Positions 36,411-54,038 of a stretch of 64,000 nt of DNA are shown here, one piece after another. A program made the position numbers and the translations under genes. Each line of letters opens with the position of its first letter. Position 1 is the stretch's first letter. The stretch spans positions 28,490,505-28,554,504 of the forward strand of contig NC_056535.1 of assembly GCF_910596095.1 (NCBI RefSeq), written 5' to 3'. Under the pieces are notes generated by a model. That model did not search any database. It was given only the letters and a program-made list of their open reading frames with translations, and was not told the DNA's origin. The DNA is from Thunnus maccoyii (taxonomy: Eukaryota; Chordata; Actinopteri; Scombriformes; Scombridae).

Positions 36411-38047
36411 ACTTCACTTTATTTAAAGTGCACATCACCCAGAGGGTCTCTGCACACTTTACAAGTCAATAAAACAGAAAAAAGAGGCGCACGATAATAT
36501 ATGTAAAAGTTCACACATATATACCGGTAGTAATGTTAATAATACAAAGGTTTAGGTTATTGATTTTAAAACAGAGATCATATAACTCTAACAGGGTTGG
36601 AGTAGCTTCACATTAAGGCGGAAGACAATCAGTGATTCAGGTTACATAAATAAATATGCCTTGCCTCTAATAAGTGTGTTGGTTGTCATTTTGGAAATTA
36701 TTGCTTCGTTAATAAGATTTGAGGATTTATGCTTTGATGTCTGCCGTGTGGGCGTCCATTGACAGCTGTGATTGACAGTTGGCTCTGGGACTCGCACTGA
36801 GTCAGACTATTGTTACAATAATTTGGTACGTTTAATGTTACTTGCTCAAGGTTTGAGCTGCTACCCCCTCCCGAACCCACTGAAACTTGCCAACATTACT
36901 ACCTGGCTAGTTCCATGTTTACGTGTGATGTCGGACATGTGAGCCGCCGTGTGCAGGCGATCCCGACTAAACTCCAATTCCAGTGTCTGAATACTCTTGT
37001 AAATTAAAAGTTCATTGCTCTTTGAAAGGATGTACTTGCAATATTATGCTATTATCATTATGTCAGTGGCATAAAATGACAATAATATCATTTATCACAA
37101 TTATTTCTGGGACAGTATATTGTCCAATAAAAAAACGGGGATGGTAGAAAATGTGTTTAGGACAAAGTGAGATCTTCCCCGGGACTAGAGGAATTTTTAT
37201 GTAATTTTTAATTTATTTATTTTAAACTATCTCTTAGCAGATCAAACTGAACCTAGCACTGACTACAACAGAGTGTGTCTTCTCATGATGTTACTATAGT
37301 TACTATCACTGGCTGGCTCCTCAGCGCGAGACCTGAAATGTTCCCGCGGTCCGTCTTATCTCCTCAGTCACAAACAGCTCGCTGGCAGGACCTCACAAAT
37401 ATGTCGCACTGGTTAAACAAAACACAGCGCTACCCTGGCTGTGTGAGTATTTTAGCTAAAGCATACATTTAGATGATTTCAATATATTATTATGGTCTTT
37501 TTTTTATAATCTAAGTTTTAAACACTTATCAAACACAGCTTGTGGATGGACAGTAGTGATGCGCGCCATTGTGCAGATTGCAGTTATATCCAGGGGCACT
37601 GCGGTTAATCCGCATATCGGATACTAAAAGATATACAGACACCAATAACAATTATTTCTACAATTATACAATCCTGGAGAAATCAGTGCACTCAGCATGC
37701 TGTAATCTTTCCAGACCACATGGGTTATCAGGAGAAGAAACTTTAGCAGGAAGCATACATAGTACGTAAATATGAAACTATTGCAAAGGCATAGTTCACC
37801 ATGGAAACGTTTGCAATTACTGAAAGCAGCATCTCTAATCTTCAGAGTAAATCGTTAAAGAAAACACTCATACATCAACAGGGGCGATTTGGGGGCCCAG
37901 GCAAACTCCGTCTTGCTTTACAAAGTAAAGAAACAACAGTTTGATATTTGGACAGTTTACATTCACTTCGGGACAGTTTGTTCTTTGGGACGGTGGTGAA
38001 AGAAGTTAGTCTGGAGTCCTGTTATCATGACAGGCCGAGCTGGAACC

Positions 38048-38145
38048 AAAGCATTTTTTTCTCAAAAAATTGCTTAAACAATTATTCAGTTAACAAAGTT
38101 GATTAATTTTCTGTTGATTGACTAATCGATACAGCTCTATCCTTA
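38048..38145 (+). repeat. MITE family B, terminal fragment
   Basis: Only one end remains (ttctgttgattgactaatcg). Confidence 0.4.
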
Positions 38146-39179
38146 AAATTTTCAGCTTTCATTCAATGAATGAATACATGAATATCTATCAGATTGCTTA
38201 AGATACAGCATGTGAACAAATAGGAATGTCCTTTTATATCCAAATAAAGCATTAAGTACCATTTACTTTAAAGTGACCTACATGGTGTCTGAATGACAAA
38301 AAGGAATGAACATAACAGCTTGACTGAAATGAGGGAGGAACTCAAGAAAAAATAAATATGACTGAGCTCAAGAAAATATGAGACTGTCACTGCAGGAAGT
38401 CTGCATGCCTCAGATAACTCCTTGTACACTACTTATTAGTGTATGAACAGTTGTGGGCTTTATTCCTTGAATTAATTTTTAACTAGGGTATTGATCCATG
38501 GGTCCCTACTTTCTGTGTGGTCTTTCAGTTCCAGACCAAATATCCCCCTGATCATTATGTTCTGAGCTGCTTCTGTGTTGAAGCCCTTTGTACCGGGGCA
38601 AGTTTGCACAGTTAAAATGGCACACAGTCAAGCTCTGTGCTAACATGCTAATACAGACGCTAATCCAGGCGCTAAGCTTTCTGTCAAGGGCTTTTCCTTT
38701 TTTTCCTCTGAGTGCTGGCCCGTCTTGCCTGTGGAGGAAACAGATAAGTTTGATAAATATGTATGAGAGTGTTGATGTGTAAATCAGTAAGTGTCCTGAC
38801 TTGTCTCCTCTGTTCCTGCTCTCCAAAATTATAGTTACTATGGTTGTGGAACATGTAGGAAATCTGTTACATTCTTTTAATTATTCAGACAGAGGTGTCT
38901 GTTAGTAAATGTTACTGTAGTTCTGTCTTCATTCAGACGTGATGGACCAATACAGAAAGAGTCACAATGCTCGGTCAGTTTCCCTTTTTCTGACTGATCT
39001 GACTTGAGGAGAATCATTTTGTTCAGTTCATTTCAAAGATTCATAGTCATAGTGTTGGTGCACTTTTTCTCAAAGATAAGTGAATGCACCACCGTTCAAT
39101 GCACCTCAGTTAGCCACTAAGCAGTAGGCAAGCAAAAAACTGTTTAGCCAACTTTAGGTGAGATACTGTAGGATTTTAA

Positions 39180-39735
39180 AGGGGGCATATGTTGCTTTTT
39201 GTGATTTTCTGTTATTTTCATACTGTTATGATGTTAGATGTCTTATGTTAAACATGGTCAAAGTTCCAAAACTTGAGGTGAACATATGTAAAATTGCTTC
39301 CTAAAAGTCAAAAGCCAGGGCTTCAACCTGCTCTCAACACTGTTTGCAAAATTACCTCTACCTCATGATGACGTCAGATTGTTCACACATGCCCACAAAC
39401 AGCCGTCGTTCCGTAGCCTTTGTTGCTAAGGTTGTTGCTAAGGTTGTTCACGTTGTCCACTCGCATATTTCGAATTAGATTCGGGCTTGAACATGTACGC
39501 GGGATATATTTGAGTTTGTGCAAGTTTCCATTTCAGAACAGAGTGCGCTCATCGGGAAGATGGCCTTAAAGGGACAGGAGCTAAAACGGCCTGTTTCAAC
39601 CAGAGGCTGAACTGAGGGGCTGCGTAAAGAGCTAGTATAAGATAAATAAGGAGTTTTTTTGAACTGTAAATCATGCAGAGATATTCCAGTAGAGCCCGAG
39701 AATATATATAGACTGTAAATGTGCATTTTATTTAC
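39180..39735 (+). repeat. dispersed repeat, fuller copy
   Basis: It begins gggggcatatgttgctttttg and runs through the block shared with 23.8-24.1 kb. Non-coding. It lies in the presumed first intron of the sialyltransferase. Confidence 0.6.
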
Positions 39736-41194
39736 CCTTTACATCACACCAAAAAAGGTGAAGATAAATATGGACATCAGAATATAACATTATTAGTCAC
39801 TTTTGCTTACCAAATTATTGGAAAAGAAATCAAGGTCCTTTGTAGTTTATTAAACTGATTTTATTTTATTAAGCTAAGCCCTGCACACCTTAGTTACTGT
39901 CAACCTCTCTCACACAGGACATATGCAGTTTATGGTGATAACGGTGGCAGATTTTCAATGAAACCTTTTAGTAATTTTCAAAGCAATAGGTCCTTGATTT
40001 CAGCTGGAAGTAAACAAAAGCAGCTTCTCATTTCTGGCTGATTTGCATCAATGAAAACTGTTTCTGGCCGATTTTTATCAGCTGTAGCTACTAGCAGACT
40101 AAGTCAGCTAATGCTCCACAAGTTGGTAAATTCAGAGTATATCTCTTACTTCAACATGACTGACAGACCTGCCATGCCTAGTTACGTTTGCTAAGCTGTG
40201 ATAAATTTGTCACAGTCATCTTAATTAGACTGAAAAAGACGTGTATTTAAAGTCTCGGTGTAGTGAACCTTGTGCTTCTTTAGCCTTTATTTTAATGTGA
40301 CACATTCAGCAAGAAGTGTTACTGGTCCAAACTTGTCGTTTGGTCTTTCATTTTAATGTGACACATTCAGCTCGTGTTAAAGAAGTGTTAAAGAAATGTT
40401 GCAATGTTACCAACATGTGAAATTGCCATCTCATTTATGTGATGAGTTGCATTTCTGATAAGAGATTCAGTGGTGCTAACAAAAGGAGAAGTAATACTAT
40501 TAGCACTTTATGTGTTTGTGTGTTGAACCAATAAACCAACAAACATTATGAAATGAACTGTTTTAGCTATCAGTTACCCAAGAGAGTAGTGAAGAAACAC
40601 ACGTTAACATGTAATACACACACGTTGTAATTATTGCTTGAACTATCAATGCCCATCAAGGGACTGGTGTTGGAAATTCGGCTAAATACACGTGTCCGGT
40701 ACATTGGACACCGCTTCCGCAACTGTCAGCGTTCTCTGCACTTGTCCCTTACAAATAAGCTAACAAATAAATAAAAAAAAAACATATAGGTCAGCTGATT
40801 CAGAGAGAGGGATGAGAGCGAGAGACAGTGAAGCAGACAGGAGGAGAGCGAGAGCTGAAACAGGAGAAGCTGAACCGAATCCAGATCTGATTGGTATTCA
40901 GAGACCGAATCTGTCTGCAGGGAGGCATTCCTGCTCGGAGGAAGGGAGGGGAGAGGGTTTATATCTCTCTTCCTGTTTTTTAAAGGTAGAACACAGTGTT
41001 TGTTTATGCCATCAACAGCAAAGATGATGTCCTTAACACCAACATGTGACTCATGTTTTAACGTTGGGGGTTCTTGTTGATTCTGTTGAATATTATTGTG
41101 CCATTGTTGTTCCTGTTTGGTCATTTCCTGGTTCTGATTGAAGGAAGCATGAAGAGAATCTGTGGTGCTCATTTATATGTGGTTGTCGTGGTGA

Positions 41195-42305
41195 ACTCTG
41201 TTTGTTATTCACAATTGAGTTATTAAAAATATCGGGTTGTTATTAATAGCTCTGTAGTTATAATTTGTATTGTTGTTTGCGATTGTTTTTAATTTAGTTT
41301 GTTGCCAATACTTACACTTATATCATGATAGATAATTACTTGATTGTATTCTTAAATATAATATATTTGTTATGCATAGTTATTGTGATACACAATAGAT
41401 TTGTTGTCAATACTTAGTTATATTGTTTGTTGGAGATGCTGTGTTTGTTATTGTTTACTTTGTTACTATAATTAGTCTGTTATTGATAGTTTTATTGTTA
41501 TCAATAAGTAGTTTGTCATAGATATTTTTTATATTCTTGTGAATGAGTACTTTGTTACTGACAGTTTGTTAAATTGTTATTGATAATAACTTTGCCAAAG
41601 ATATTTTTATCTGCTGGAGATTATGTGTTTGTTATGGATAAGTAGTTTGTTATTGATAGTTCTATTCATTATCAATAATTAGTTTGTTGGAGATAATTTG
41701 TTTGTTATACAAAATTAGTATGTTCGTAACAGGTAATCACTTTGTAAAATTATTTTTTTATGAAAAGCTCATCTGTTACTGGAAATGTATATGTTGTGTT
41801 GTAATAGATCATTTGTTCATTGGAGAGGGTTAAAATGGATAATTAGTTTGTTAAACATAATTAGTGTGTTTGTACTGTTTTTCACGAAAAGTTCATTTTT
41901 ATTGAAATTGTATGTGTTAGTTTGTTGGAGATCATTTGTTTGTCAGGGGAAATTGGTTTTTTTTTACACTGTTATGGATATTTTGCTTCCTTTTGATTGT
42001 TATATTGTTATCAATGATTAGTATTTTATTGATAATTATTTTGTTGAAGATAATTTGATTTGTTTTTCATTGGGGAGTTGTTATCAATAGTTTCACTCAT
42101 AGTGTTATAGATAATAAGTTTGTTAGGGATAGTTTGTTATAGATCATTTGTCTGATGTATTTTTAAACATACTGAGTTTGTTATCCATAAACTGTACACA
42201 TTACATTCATATTAATAATTAGTCAGTTATATTGTTATGGATACTGGTTTGTTATAGGTAATAATTTTGTCATAGATAATTAGTGTGTTATGAATAATAG
42301 ATTCT
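41195..42305 (+). repeat. AT-rich degenerate tandem repeat before the sialyltransferase
   Basis: A loose 20-30-base word (tagtttgttattgatag, ttgttggagataatttgt, gttatcaataagtagtttgt) is repeated for about 1.1 kb. It is strongly T/A/G biased and almost without C on the plus strand. No gene. Confidence 0.65.
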
Positions 42306-42977
42306 TTCTCTCAGTGCAGGATTACTGAATTATCTGGAAGTAAAACCCAGAACATTCCCAATCTGCAAACACAGCTTGAAGTTTAAGAGTTATAGCACTA
42401 AATAAAATCAGTTCAGTTATCCAGCTAACTTCATTAAACCTATTTTTGAACATGGTGTCTGCATTGGATGATCTAATACTGCTACAGTCCAACAACACTC
42501 TGAGCAGGCAGCCAGTCACCAAGTATGGGTTCAGAGTTTCCATTCATGTGTCCAAATGTATGGAGTGAAGTTAGCGCCAAAAGTCTGCAGCTGCAATTGG
42601 ATATTTGTAGGAGTTTTGCAGGCACACTAGGATAATTCTGTATGTGTTGTTATGTGAAGAAGTATTAGATTTGAGCAGTTATCACATAAAAAGTATATTT
42701 TTGATGATACTGATGTCATTGTGTGTCTCTGTTCGATCCAGATGTGACCACAGAGCCTGTCTTCACCAATAGGAAAGCAGCAGTTGTGCGCTGAACAGGG
42801 AGTTAGCTCACCCACACTCAGGCCTCATGGAGATGAAACAAAGCGGACAGATGACAGAACAGAGGAAAATGTCCAGATGACACACTCCAACTATGCTGAC
42901 ATAGGTTTTAACAGTTGATTGACCGCTCAACACCACATCTCCCCTCCTGCCGCCACCCGCTCGTCATCCATCCAGCC

Positions 42978-47760
<4,783 letters not shown>

Positions 47761-47895
47761 TCTACAGACCTGCTGACTGACCTACAGACTGACCCTCTGA
47801 CCCACAGACTGACCTACAGACTGACCCACAGACGTGCTGACTGACCTACAGACGTGCTGACTGACCCACAGACGTGCTGACTGACCTCCAGACCT
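47761..47895 (+). repeat. minisatellite directly after the sialyltransferase stop codon
   Basis: Repeats of ctgacctacagac / gtgctgactgacccacagac begin at the stop and run to about 47895. The array resumes at 48419 on the far side of an inserted element, so it is part of the 3' UTR. Confidence 0.75.
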
Positions 47896-47896
47896 G

Positions 47897-48418
47897 GGGC
47901 CAGTTTCATCAGCTGGACATAAAAAAGTCAGATGTAAGCCCTACACCTACATGAATATGTTAGTATGCAAACAAAACAGTGCCATAACTAATAAAAAAAA
48001 CAAGACAAGACAAGAAAGGCACTGTTGGCTATGCAAATGTTGTGCAGCACAGCTGCTGCTCACATGATGGTGCATGCCCTTTCTGGCTCCATACTGATTT
48101 CACTGTGCAAGCAGTGGAATCTAAAAAAAAAAGTCATTAATATGCCTCTATGCAGTAGCTATGCATCATCCCTTAACACTACTCTCTGATAAACTATACC
48201 AGTTTAAGTGTAGGATAAAATAAACAAGATGTGTACCTGTTTCATATTCAACCTAAACATAAGCCACACACACCTGCGCTTGAGGACTTCTATGCAGCGC
48301 TCAACAATTGACCATGAGTGCACATAGTTGTACTGCCTTTCCTGCTCCGTTCGGGGTACCACGACAGGTGTCATCAGCCACTATTTTAAAGGGTACCCAG
48401 TGTCTCCAAGCATCATCA
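47897..48418 (-). mobile_element. PIF/Harbinger-like element remnant in the 3' flank
   Basis: Minus-strand sequence at about 48270-48418 reads, across one stop and a small indel, as GDTGYPLK, WLMTPVVVPRTEQERQYN and SWSIVERCIEVLKRR. That is the C-terminal DDE region of Harbinger transposases (GDxxYPL...ERxxGxLK). The rest of the insert is non-coding. It interrupts the gacctacagactgacc minisatellite. Confidence 0.6.
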
Positions 48419-48530
48419 CACACCTACAGACCTGTTGACTGACCTACAGACTGACCTACAGACCTCTTGACTGGTGTTGTTACACACCTACAGACCTGTA
48501 GACGGACCTGCTGACTGACTTACAGATGAT
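48419..48530 (+). repeat. minisatellite, second part
   Basis: cacctacagacctgttgact and gacctacagactgacc repeats continue the array at 47761-47895 after the Harbinger insert. Confidence 0.7.
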
Positions 48531-48616
48531 CCACTACTTAATTGTCTAGACCAAGAATCAGCTAAATCTCCAGCTGTGTCTGGCTGATTGCAGCTGAGTG
48601 TCAGCACACCCAGCTG

Positions 48617-48719
48617 TCCTCTGGCACTGAAGAACCCGATCTGAGCCAGCTCTGGACTGGGGGTGGCTCCTCTGGCACTGAAGAACCCGATCTGAGCCGG
48701 CTCTGGACCGTGTGTGGCT
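48617..48719 (+). repeat. two-copy tandem repeat, 51-52-base unit
   Basis: tcctctggcactgaagaacc and cgatctgagccagctctgga occur twice back to back with three or four changes. Confidence 0.85.
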
Positions 48720-50560
48720 CAGACCTGTGTACTTCTTGCACAATCATCACGTCTGCCTTGAGTCAGACATCCTGTTGTGCTAGATTGAGGCCAGTGTTGG
48801 GCCAAGACATTTGTAGATACCTGGACTTCCTGTGGATGGAGCCTTTGTGAGTGGGAGGAGCTAAACCTGATACCTCTACCTGGTGGGCGGGGCTCAGGTA
48901 TCCTTCCTTTGCCGACTCCTGCTGGAGTTCCAGGTCAACTTAGACAACTACAGACTGTTTTTCGGGACCCTCCACTGTTGGGACAGACAGACCGTCCTGC
49001 CGTCTGCGACTGCGAGGATCAACCACAGCAAGCTTTGCTCTGAGTGGGAAACAACCACAGACTTTTTATATCTTTTTATTGGATTTTTATAGATATTATA
49101 CAGGGATAACCTCTTTTTTTTAATCAAAGCACTTTGCCCTGAAGAAGAAATGGTGGCCATGTTATTGCTTCTCTTTCTCCTTCCAACCTTGATTTTTTTT
49201 TTTTTTGTATTTTATATCATTTTTAATCCATCCATTTATTTTAACTGAATCTTAACCGTCCTGATCTAGAGGATATTTCTGTCCAGACACACTAAAACTG
49301 GAAACAGCAAGACAAAGTTTTCTGTCACGTTCTCATTTTTTTGGACTGTACGCCAATGACATTTTGTGTCTCGACTTCCTGTCTCGACTATATATGGAGT
49401 TGGAGGCAGTGAATGGGAGGATTGTTTGTTGTTTAAGCTTCTTCATGTGTTCCATGATGATTCAACAGTCTGCAGGCTGTCAGCTGATATTACTGAATGT
49501 CCAAAATAGGAATATTTCATTAGTGTTTGATATATTTTAAAAGGAATCGTTCTACATTTAGTGTTGAGTAATCTTGTTTCTTAATCACTGTTTCCCAGCT
49601 CCAGTGGCTGACAAAGATCATAGTAAGTCAAAGAATGAAGCTGCAGGCTGTTGAACTTCATGGACAGACGTGACGTCATTCTTCTGAGTCACAGCTCAGC
49701 TGATGGGAGTGACAAAGACGAGGAGACGGTGAATACCCTTTAACTAAAGATTTATTCAGTAAAACTCAACATGGACAAATAATCAGTAACATCACCAGTG
49801 TGTGTGGTGCACGGATGAGTGGAAGATGTAGTGCAATGTACATTCAAAAAAAAATAAGTCCAACCAAAAATAACCAACCATATGAATGAAGAGCGACTGA
49901 CCAGTCCAGCAGGTAGCAGGGGAGTCAGTCAGATGACTGCTGGACTTCCTGTTAAAGGGAGACGACAGCGTGCTGAAGGCTGTCACACCTGTACTGTGAA
50001 TGTACACAAACTGTTGCTGATTGTCAATCACCGTTGTCTGAATGTTTGTGGCTTTGTTTACACTGGGAGGAGTTTCAGGACATTTTCACACTGAGTTTGT
50101 TTGAGTCTGAAATTGAGTACTATCGTCCGTCTCAGAACACTGATATAGTCGATTTCAACTGCGTGTTTGCGTATACGTGATGCTTACCCCGCAAATCTTG
50201 CGTTCCTCCAATAGGTTGTGTGCATCTTATTTATTAACGCCATGCATCAATAAGATGCAGCTAAGCTCATGACCAATGAAGGCAGTTTATCAGGAAGTGA
50301 AGTAAGGTCAGCAGCTTGTACAGTCTGTGCAGCTGTAAATTTAGGGCTGCAAGTCAACAGTCAGGACGTACCATCATTGAAATGGGCAGATGTTCTTAAA
50401 CTTTGCAGCCATGCATATGCGGAAAGTATAATGTTAAAATGGTCACTTTTTTGTTTTTATCGTGGAAAAAACATCAACAATTTTCTTTCTTTTTTTAACA
50501 GAATTACTGAAACTGGAATCTCTCACAAAAGATTTTTAGAAATTTAACTTGTGCACTGAA

Positions 50561-50566
50561 AATAAA
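50561..50566 (+). terminator. candidate poly(A) signal AATAAA for the sialyltransferase
   Basis: AATAAA in gtgcactgaaaataaagcaa, 2.8 kb after the stop. Earlier AATAAA words at about 47990 and 48219 fall in the inserted element. Position is plausible but unproven. Confidence 0.25.
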
Positions 50567-50579
50567 GCAAGGTAATCTG

Positions 50580-51140
50580 ATGTTAACCAGTGATAATTTT
50601 GCCCTCATCTGTCCCTTAGTGAATATATTTTGTAATCTTCCTTTCATATATTTTGTTTTCTTGCCACAAAGTGTACTTGAGGTTTCAAGCAGGAGTACAA
50701 ATTGTTTTTTGACTGACTACCACATTCATGTCGACTTAGGTACAGAACTGGGAAAAGTGTTTATTTCCACATTTTTTGTTGATCCGTTTCCAGATGCAGA
50801 ACCAACTCGCCAGTGTGAAATCGTTCTGAAACCGATGCTCAGTAAAGATCTCAGTCTGCTTCAAACAAACGCACAACGTGTGGTCCGACCACGTCTAAAG
50901 TCAAAGTGTTTTCTTCCTGTTCTTAATGTCCACACTGGAAGGTGGTGTGAAAAGCCTTCTGTCATAACCTCTGGGCTTGCATCACACTACTTCTCTCCTA
51001 CAACTCTGTCTTTGTCGTTTCAACGCCAGGAGCTGCACAAACGGGGGGATAATGCTGCACAGTTTCAGACGGTCTCGCCCCAAAGACATTCATGTTGTTT
51101 TACTCAGCTGCTCATACAAAAAGTGACAATAGTTGTGTGA
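50580..51140 (+). other. longest open frame in the window (186 codons), unrecognised
   Basis: It is open from an ATG at 50580 to TGA at 51140, lying between the convergent genes. It has a hydrophobic start (FALICPLVNIFCNLPFIYFV) and later Cys/Arg/Lys-rich sequence. No family is recognised and no splice partner is evident. In 64 kb of six-frame sequence one frame of this size may arise by chance, so it is not called a gene. Confidence 0.12.
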
Positions 51141-52254
51141 AGAATGAAAAGAGAGCTTAAGAGAGAAGTTAAAACCCAGCTTACAATCATATAACCACCA
51201 CACACCCAGCCAATCATTGTGTGAAGTGGATATGATGGTTGGTTTCTGAAAGTTACAAAAATTTAGATGCAGCTGTGGTAAAGGGAGATTTTTAGATGGT
51301 GTTAGAACTTTGTTTGAATTATACTGAGGCCTTATAAATAATCATAAATGCTGAATCTTTGTCCTGAGGCTGTTGCTCTGTCGTTAGCTCTGCTGCTCTT
51401 CAGAGTTCAGTTTGAGTTTAAACCTACTTGTATGGAACAAGTCACATGATCTCTTAAAACTCGACTGCAAAGTCATCAAAAACCGTAGTTTAATATGAAA
51501 CATCTGCTGCTTGTTTTTTAAGATTTTGTTCACTGCTAAGATTTAACACTTTGTTGGATTCTCCAGGAAAAAGTCCTGCTGGTAACTGGGAAATTATCTA
51601 CTTTACGAGTTAACGAGGAGCGCCTGAATGAGCCATAAACCCAAATTCAGCCACTAAATGACAGAGCAGCAGCCTTTCAGAGTCTTTAGCTGGACTTCAC
51701 ATTTGGATGTGAGGTTTTGTGAGTTTGCAGACTAAGCTGTAGTAAACACATTTACTCCCTCACTCTTAAAACCAGTTTGTTGTGAGTACAAATCCAAAAA
51801 ATTGTAAATGGATGGTGTGATCTGTAGATTTAGAGCAGAGCGATGTCCACTGACCAAACCGTACTGTATGTGTGATGTATGTTCAGTTATCATAGCTTTA
51901 ATTCAGCTCATCATGTTAAAACTGTGACTCTGTTCGATGAGAGGAAAAAAAAAAAAAAGTCAGTTTCACTTAACAAACAACCTGCTGATCATCAGTTCAT
52001 TCATAGATACCAAACAGACAGGAGCACTGTGATATTTCAATGGAAACCACAGAAAACAACATAAACCCACCACTGTCACTTTGAATGAAATAAAAAATAT
52101 GAAACATAATTGAATTGTGTTTTTTTTTTTTTTTTTTTTTTTTTTTTGTTTCTTTTTTAATCAAAGAACTCTGGAGGTAAAGGTTCACACAATCAAACCC
52201 AGATGAGAAAAGTTCTGAGAAATTTGATGTCTATTCTATTTTTTTTTTTATGGC

Positions 52255-52675
52255 AGTGTATTGCTCCCACTATGACAAAGAAAATCATCTCAGTTTCTAG
52301 TTATAACAAGATATTTTTCATGGTGTAATGACATTTTTCTCTTTATTACTACATGCAAAATTATTCTCTTTTAAGCATGAAGTTTTTCTTGTTATAACCA
52401 CATCACATTATCTCATGATTACAAATTACACAAAACCAACCTATCTCATTAAAACAAACTTTTCTCATCACAACAAAAGTCGGTATGTTGTTATAACAAG
52501 AAATGTTTTTGTTGTTATGAGAAGATAAAATATTATAACACGTTTCTTGTTGAAACTGAATAATTTGGTGTGTAGTAATAACATGAAAGTATGTCTTGTT
52601 ATAATGTGAAAAGGATCTTATCTGATATTTAATGAGAAACAACACATTTATTTTTGTAATAGTGGCAGCAATACG
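52255..52675 (+). repeat. MITE with GTATTGCTGCCACTAT ends and TTATAACAAG body
   Basis: The left end gtattgctcccactatgac and the right end (inverted) gtattgctgccactattac match. The body has repeated gttataacaag words on both strands. Non-coding; it lies between the convergent genes. Confidence 0.6.
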
Positions 52676-53909
52676 TTTCCCTACTTACTCACCAAGGCGT
52701 TGTGATATCTTGTGACATTGAAGGCAGCTGGAAACATGTGCTGTGTCCCATTTCAGGCTCCGCCTCCTCTGAAGTCCACATTTACAGACCAAATCCATCA
52801 TGACGGCTCAACAAGGCAGCGTTCTGTCAGAAAAACTGATTATACCTGAATTTAGAGCAGACAACTGGTTATTTATCCTTTGGTCTCTGGTATCCCACAA
52901 TCCTTTGTGCCTCAGGCCACTTGTTGGGCCTGGTGAATCCAAGGAGGCAGAGCCTGAAATGGGGCAGAGGTGGCTCTTGTGGTGGCATTGCCACACAATC
53001 AATAACATTAAATACATAAAAATAAATTAATTAGAATTGAAAAAAAAAAAGTCGTTCATATGAACTTCAAAATTAAATGTCCAGAGGATTGTTTTATTTT
53101 TAAGTGACCTGCTGTAATCTGTGTGCTTTATAAAATATTACTTTAGTTTTAAATAAATAAATAAATTAAAGTATTGTCAAGATCAGCTTTGAATCATTGC
53201 TGATCAGTCTGTGCGAGGCCGCCTCCACGGCAACATTATCACACGATCCGATCCACATGGAGATCGAGGCTGTGCCCAAAATTACTTCCTTGTTGACTCA
53301 GTCGCTCGTCACTGAGCTCATATAGTTGAGGAATGAATCAAGATTTCATACTAATAAACATCATATTCCGTCATCGCTGACAGCTGTAGAGTTTAACAGC
53401 AGTAATCTGGCATCCAAAAACTGTGATGCATTGCATTGTGTGATTGTTGGCAACCAGTAGTGTACGTGTCATGGGTATGATGCTACACTACCATGGGACT
53501 TTTTGGGGTTAGTGCATAAATATCACATTCAAATAAACTGCAGTGAATGGGGAGTGATTTCGGACACAGCTTAGTCTGGTCTAGATTCTTCCTCAAAAAG
53601 GTCATCTGTAATGTTTCCATGGTAACAGAAGGCATAAGAAACGCCAGTTGCTATGACAACATGGCTGACAGCAGGAACAGTGGCTGGACCGTGATCATGT
53701 GAACTCACAGGATGCTGGAGTCCAGTCCTGGGAACTGGAGTAGGTCCAGATCTGAAAGTCTGACCTGGTCCATCGCAGATATGGGGTTCTGTTCCTGCTG
53801 CTCAGTACTGATCTGGTTTGGTTCTCCTGAGCTCCAGGTTCTGGTTCTCCATGCTCTGATATGGACTTGATCCATGCTGGTCCAGGGTTTGCCTGGATCC
53901 AGATTTATG

Positions 53910-53984
53910 TCAGTCTGAGAGCAGCTGCACAAAGGAAGACGGAAACAAACCTCTCTGGTCCGGTTCGTCCTCTATGTAACCATG
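53910..53984 (-). CDS. asap1/2-like: ASAP last exon, end of SH3 domain
   Basis: The acceptor is a pure (TG)n array read on the minus strand, ending TAG. It encodes HGYIEDEPDQRGLFPSSFVQ then LLSD and TGA, the usual ASAP C-terminus (SH3 beta-strands with the GxFPxxFV motif). Confidence 0.93.
   Translation of the reverse strand, partial: HGYIEDEPDQRGLFPSSFVQLLSD

Positions 53985-54038
<54 letters not shown>

Larger units (their letters stand above)
32420..41190. other. presumed sialyltransferase first intron or upstream region, no coding exon
   Basis: It contains repeats listed separately. Two CpG-richer spots with donor-like words, 37315-37441 (ending ctgtgtgagt) and 40800-40985 (ending aaaggtagaa), could be alternative non-coding 5' exons; nothing in the sequence proves this. 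A (GA)n tract lies at about 35622-35657. Confidence 0.3.
48730..52254. other. convergent intergenic region / 3' UTR space
   Basis: Between the two convergent genes. It holds a T-run at 49194-49206, a T28 run at 52120-52147 and the unexplained 186-codon frame. No exon of either gene was recognised. Confidence 0.45.

Noticed and set aside
36698..36880. Short glycine/serine-rich frame
   Set aside because: Short, in a region of probable repeats, no splice-phase partner.
40726..41172. 148-codon minus-strand frame
   Set aside because: Low-complexity leucine/serine C-terminus, no family resemblance, and it lies in a purine-skewed region better explained as a possible 5' exon or repeat.
41195..42305. 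CRISPR-like array because of repeated words with variable spacing
   Set aside because: Repeats are degenerate, spacers are not unique, and the DNA is clearly eukaryotic.
42915..42977. Upstream in-frame ATG for the sialyltransferase
   Set aside because: It would place 21 polar residues, including histidines and prolines, before the basic-hydrophobic anchor. The ATG at 42978 gives the usual short cytosolic tail.
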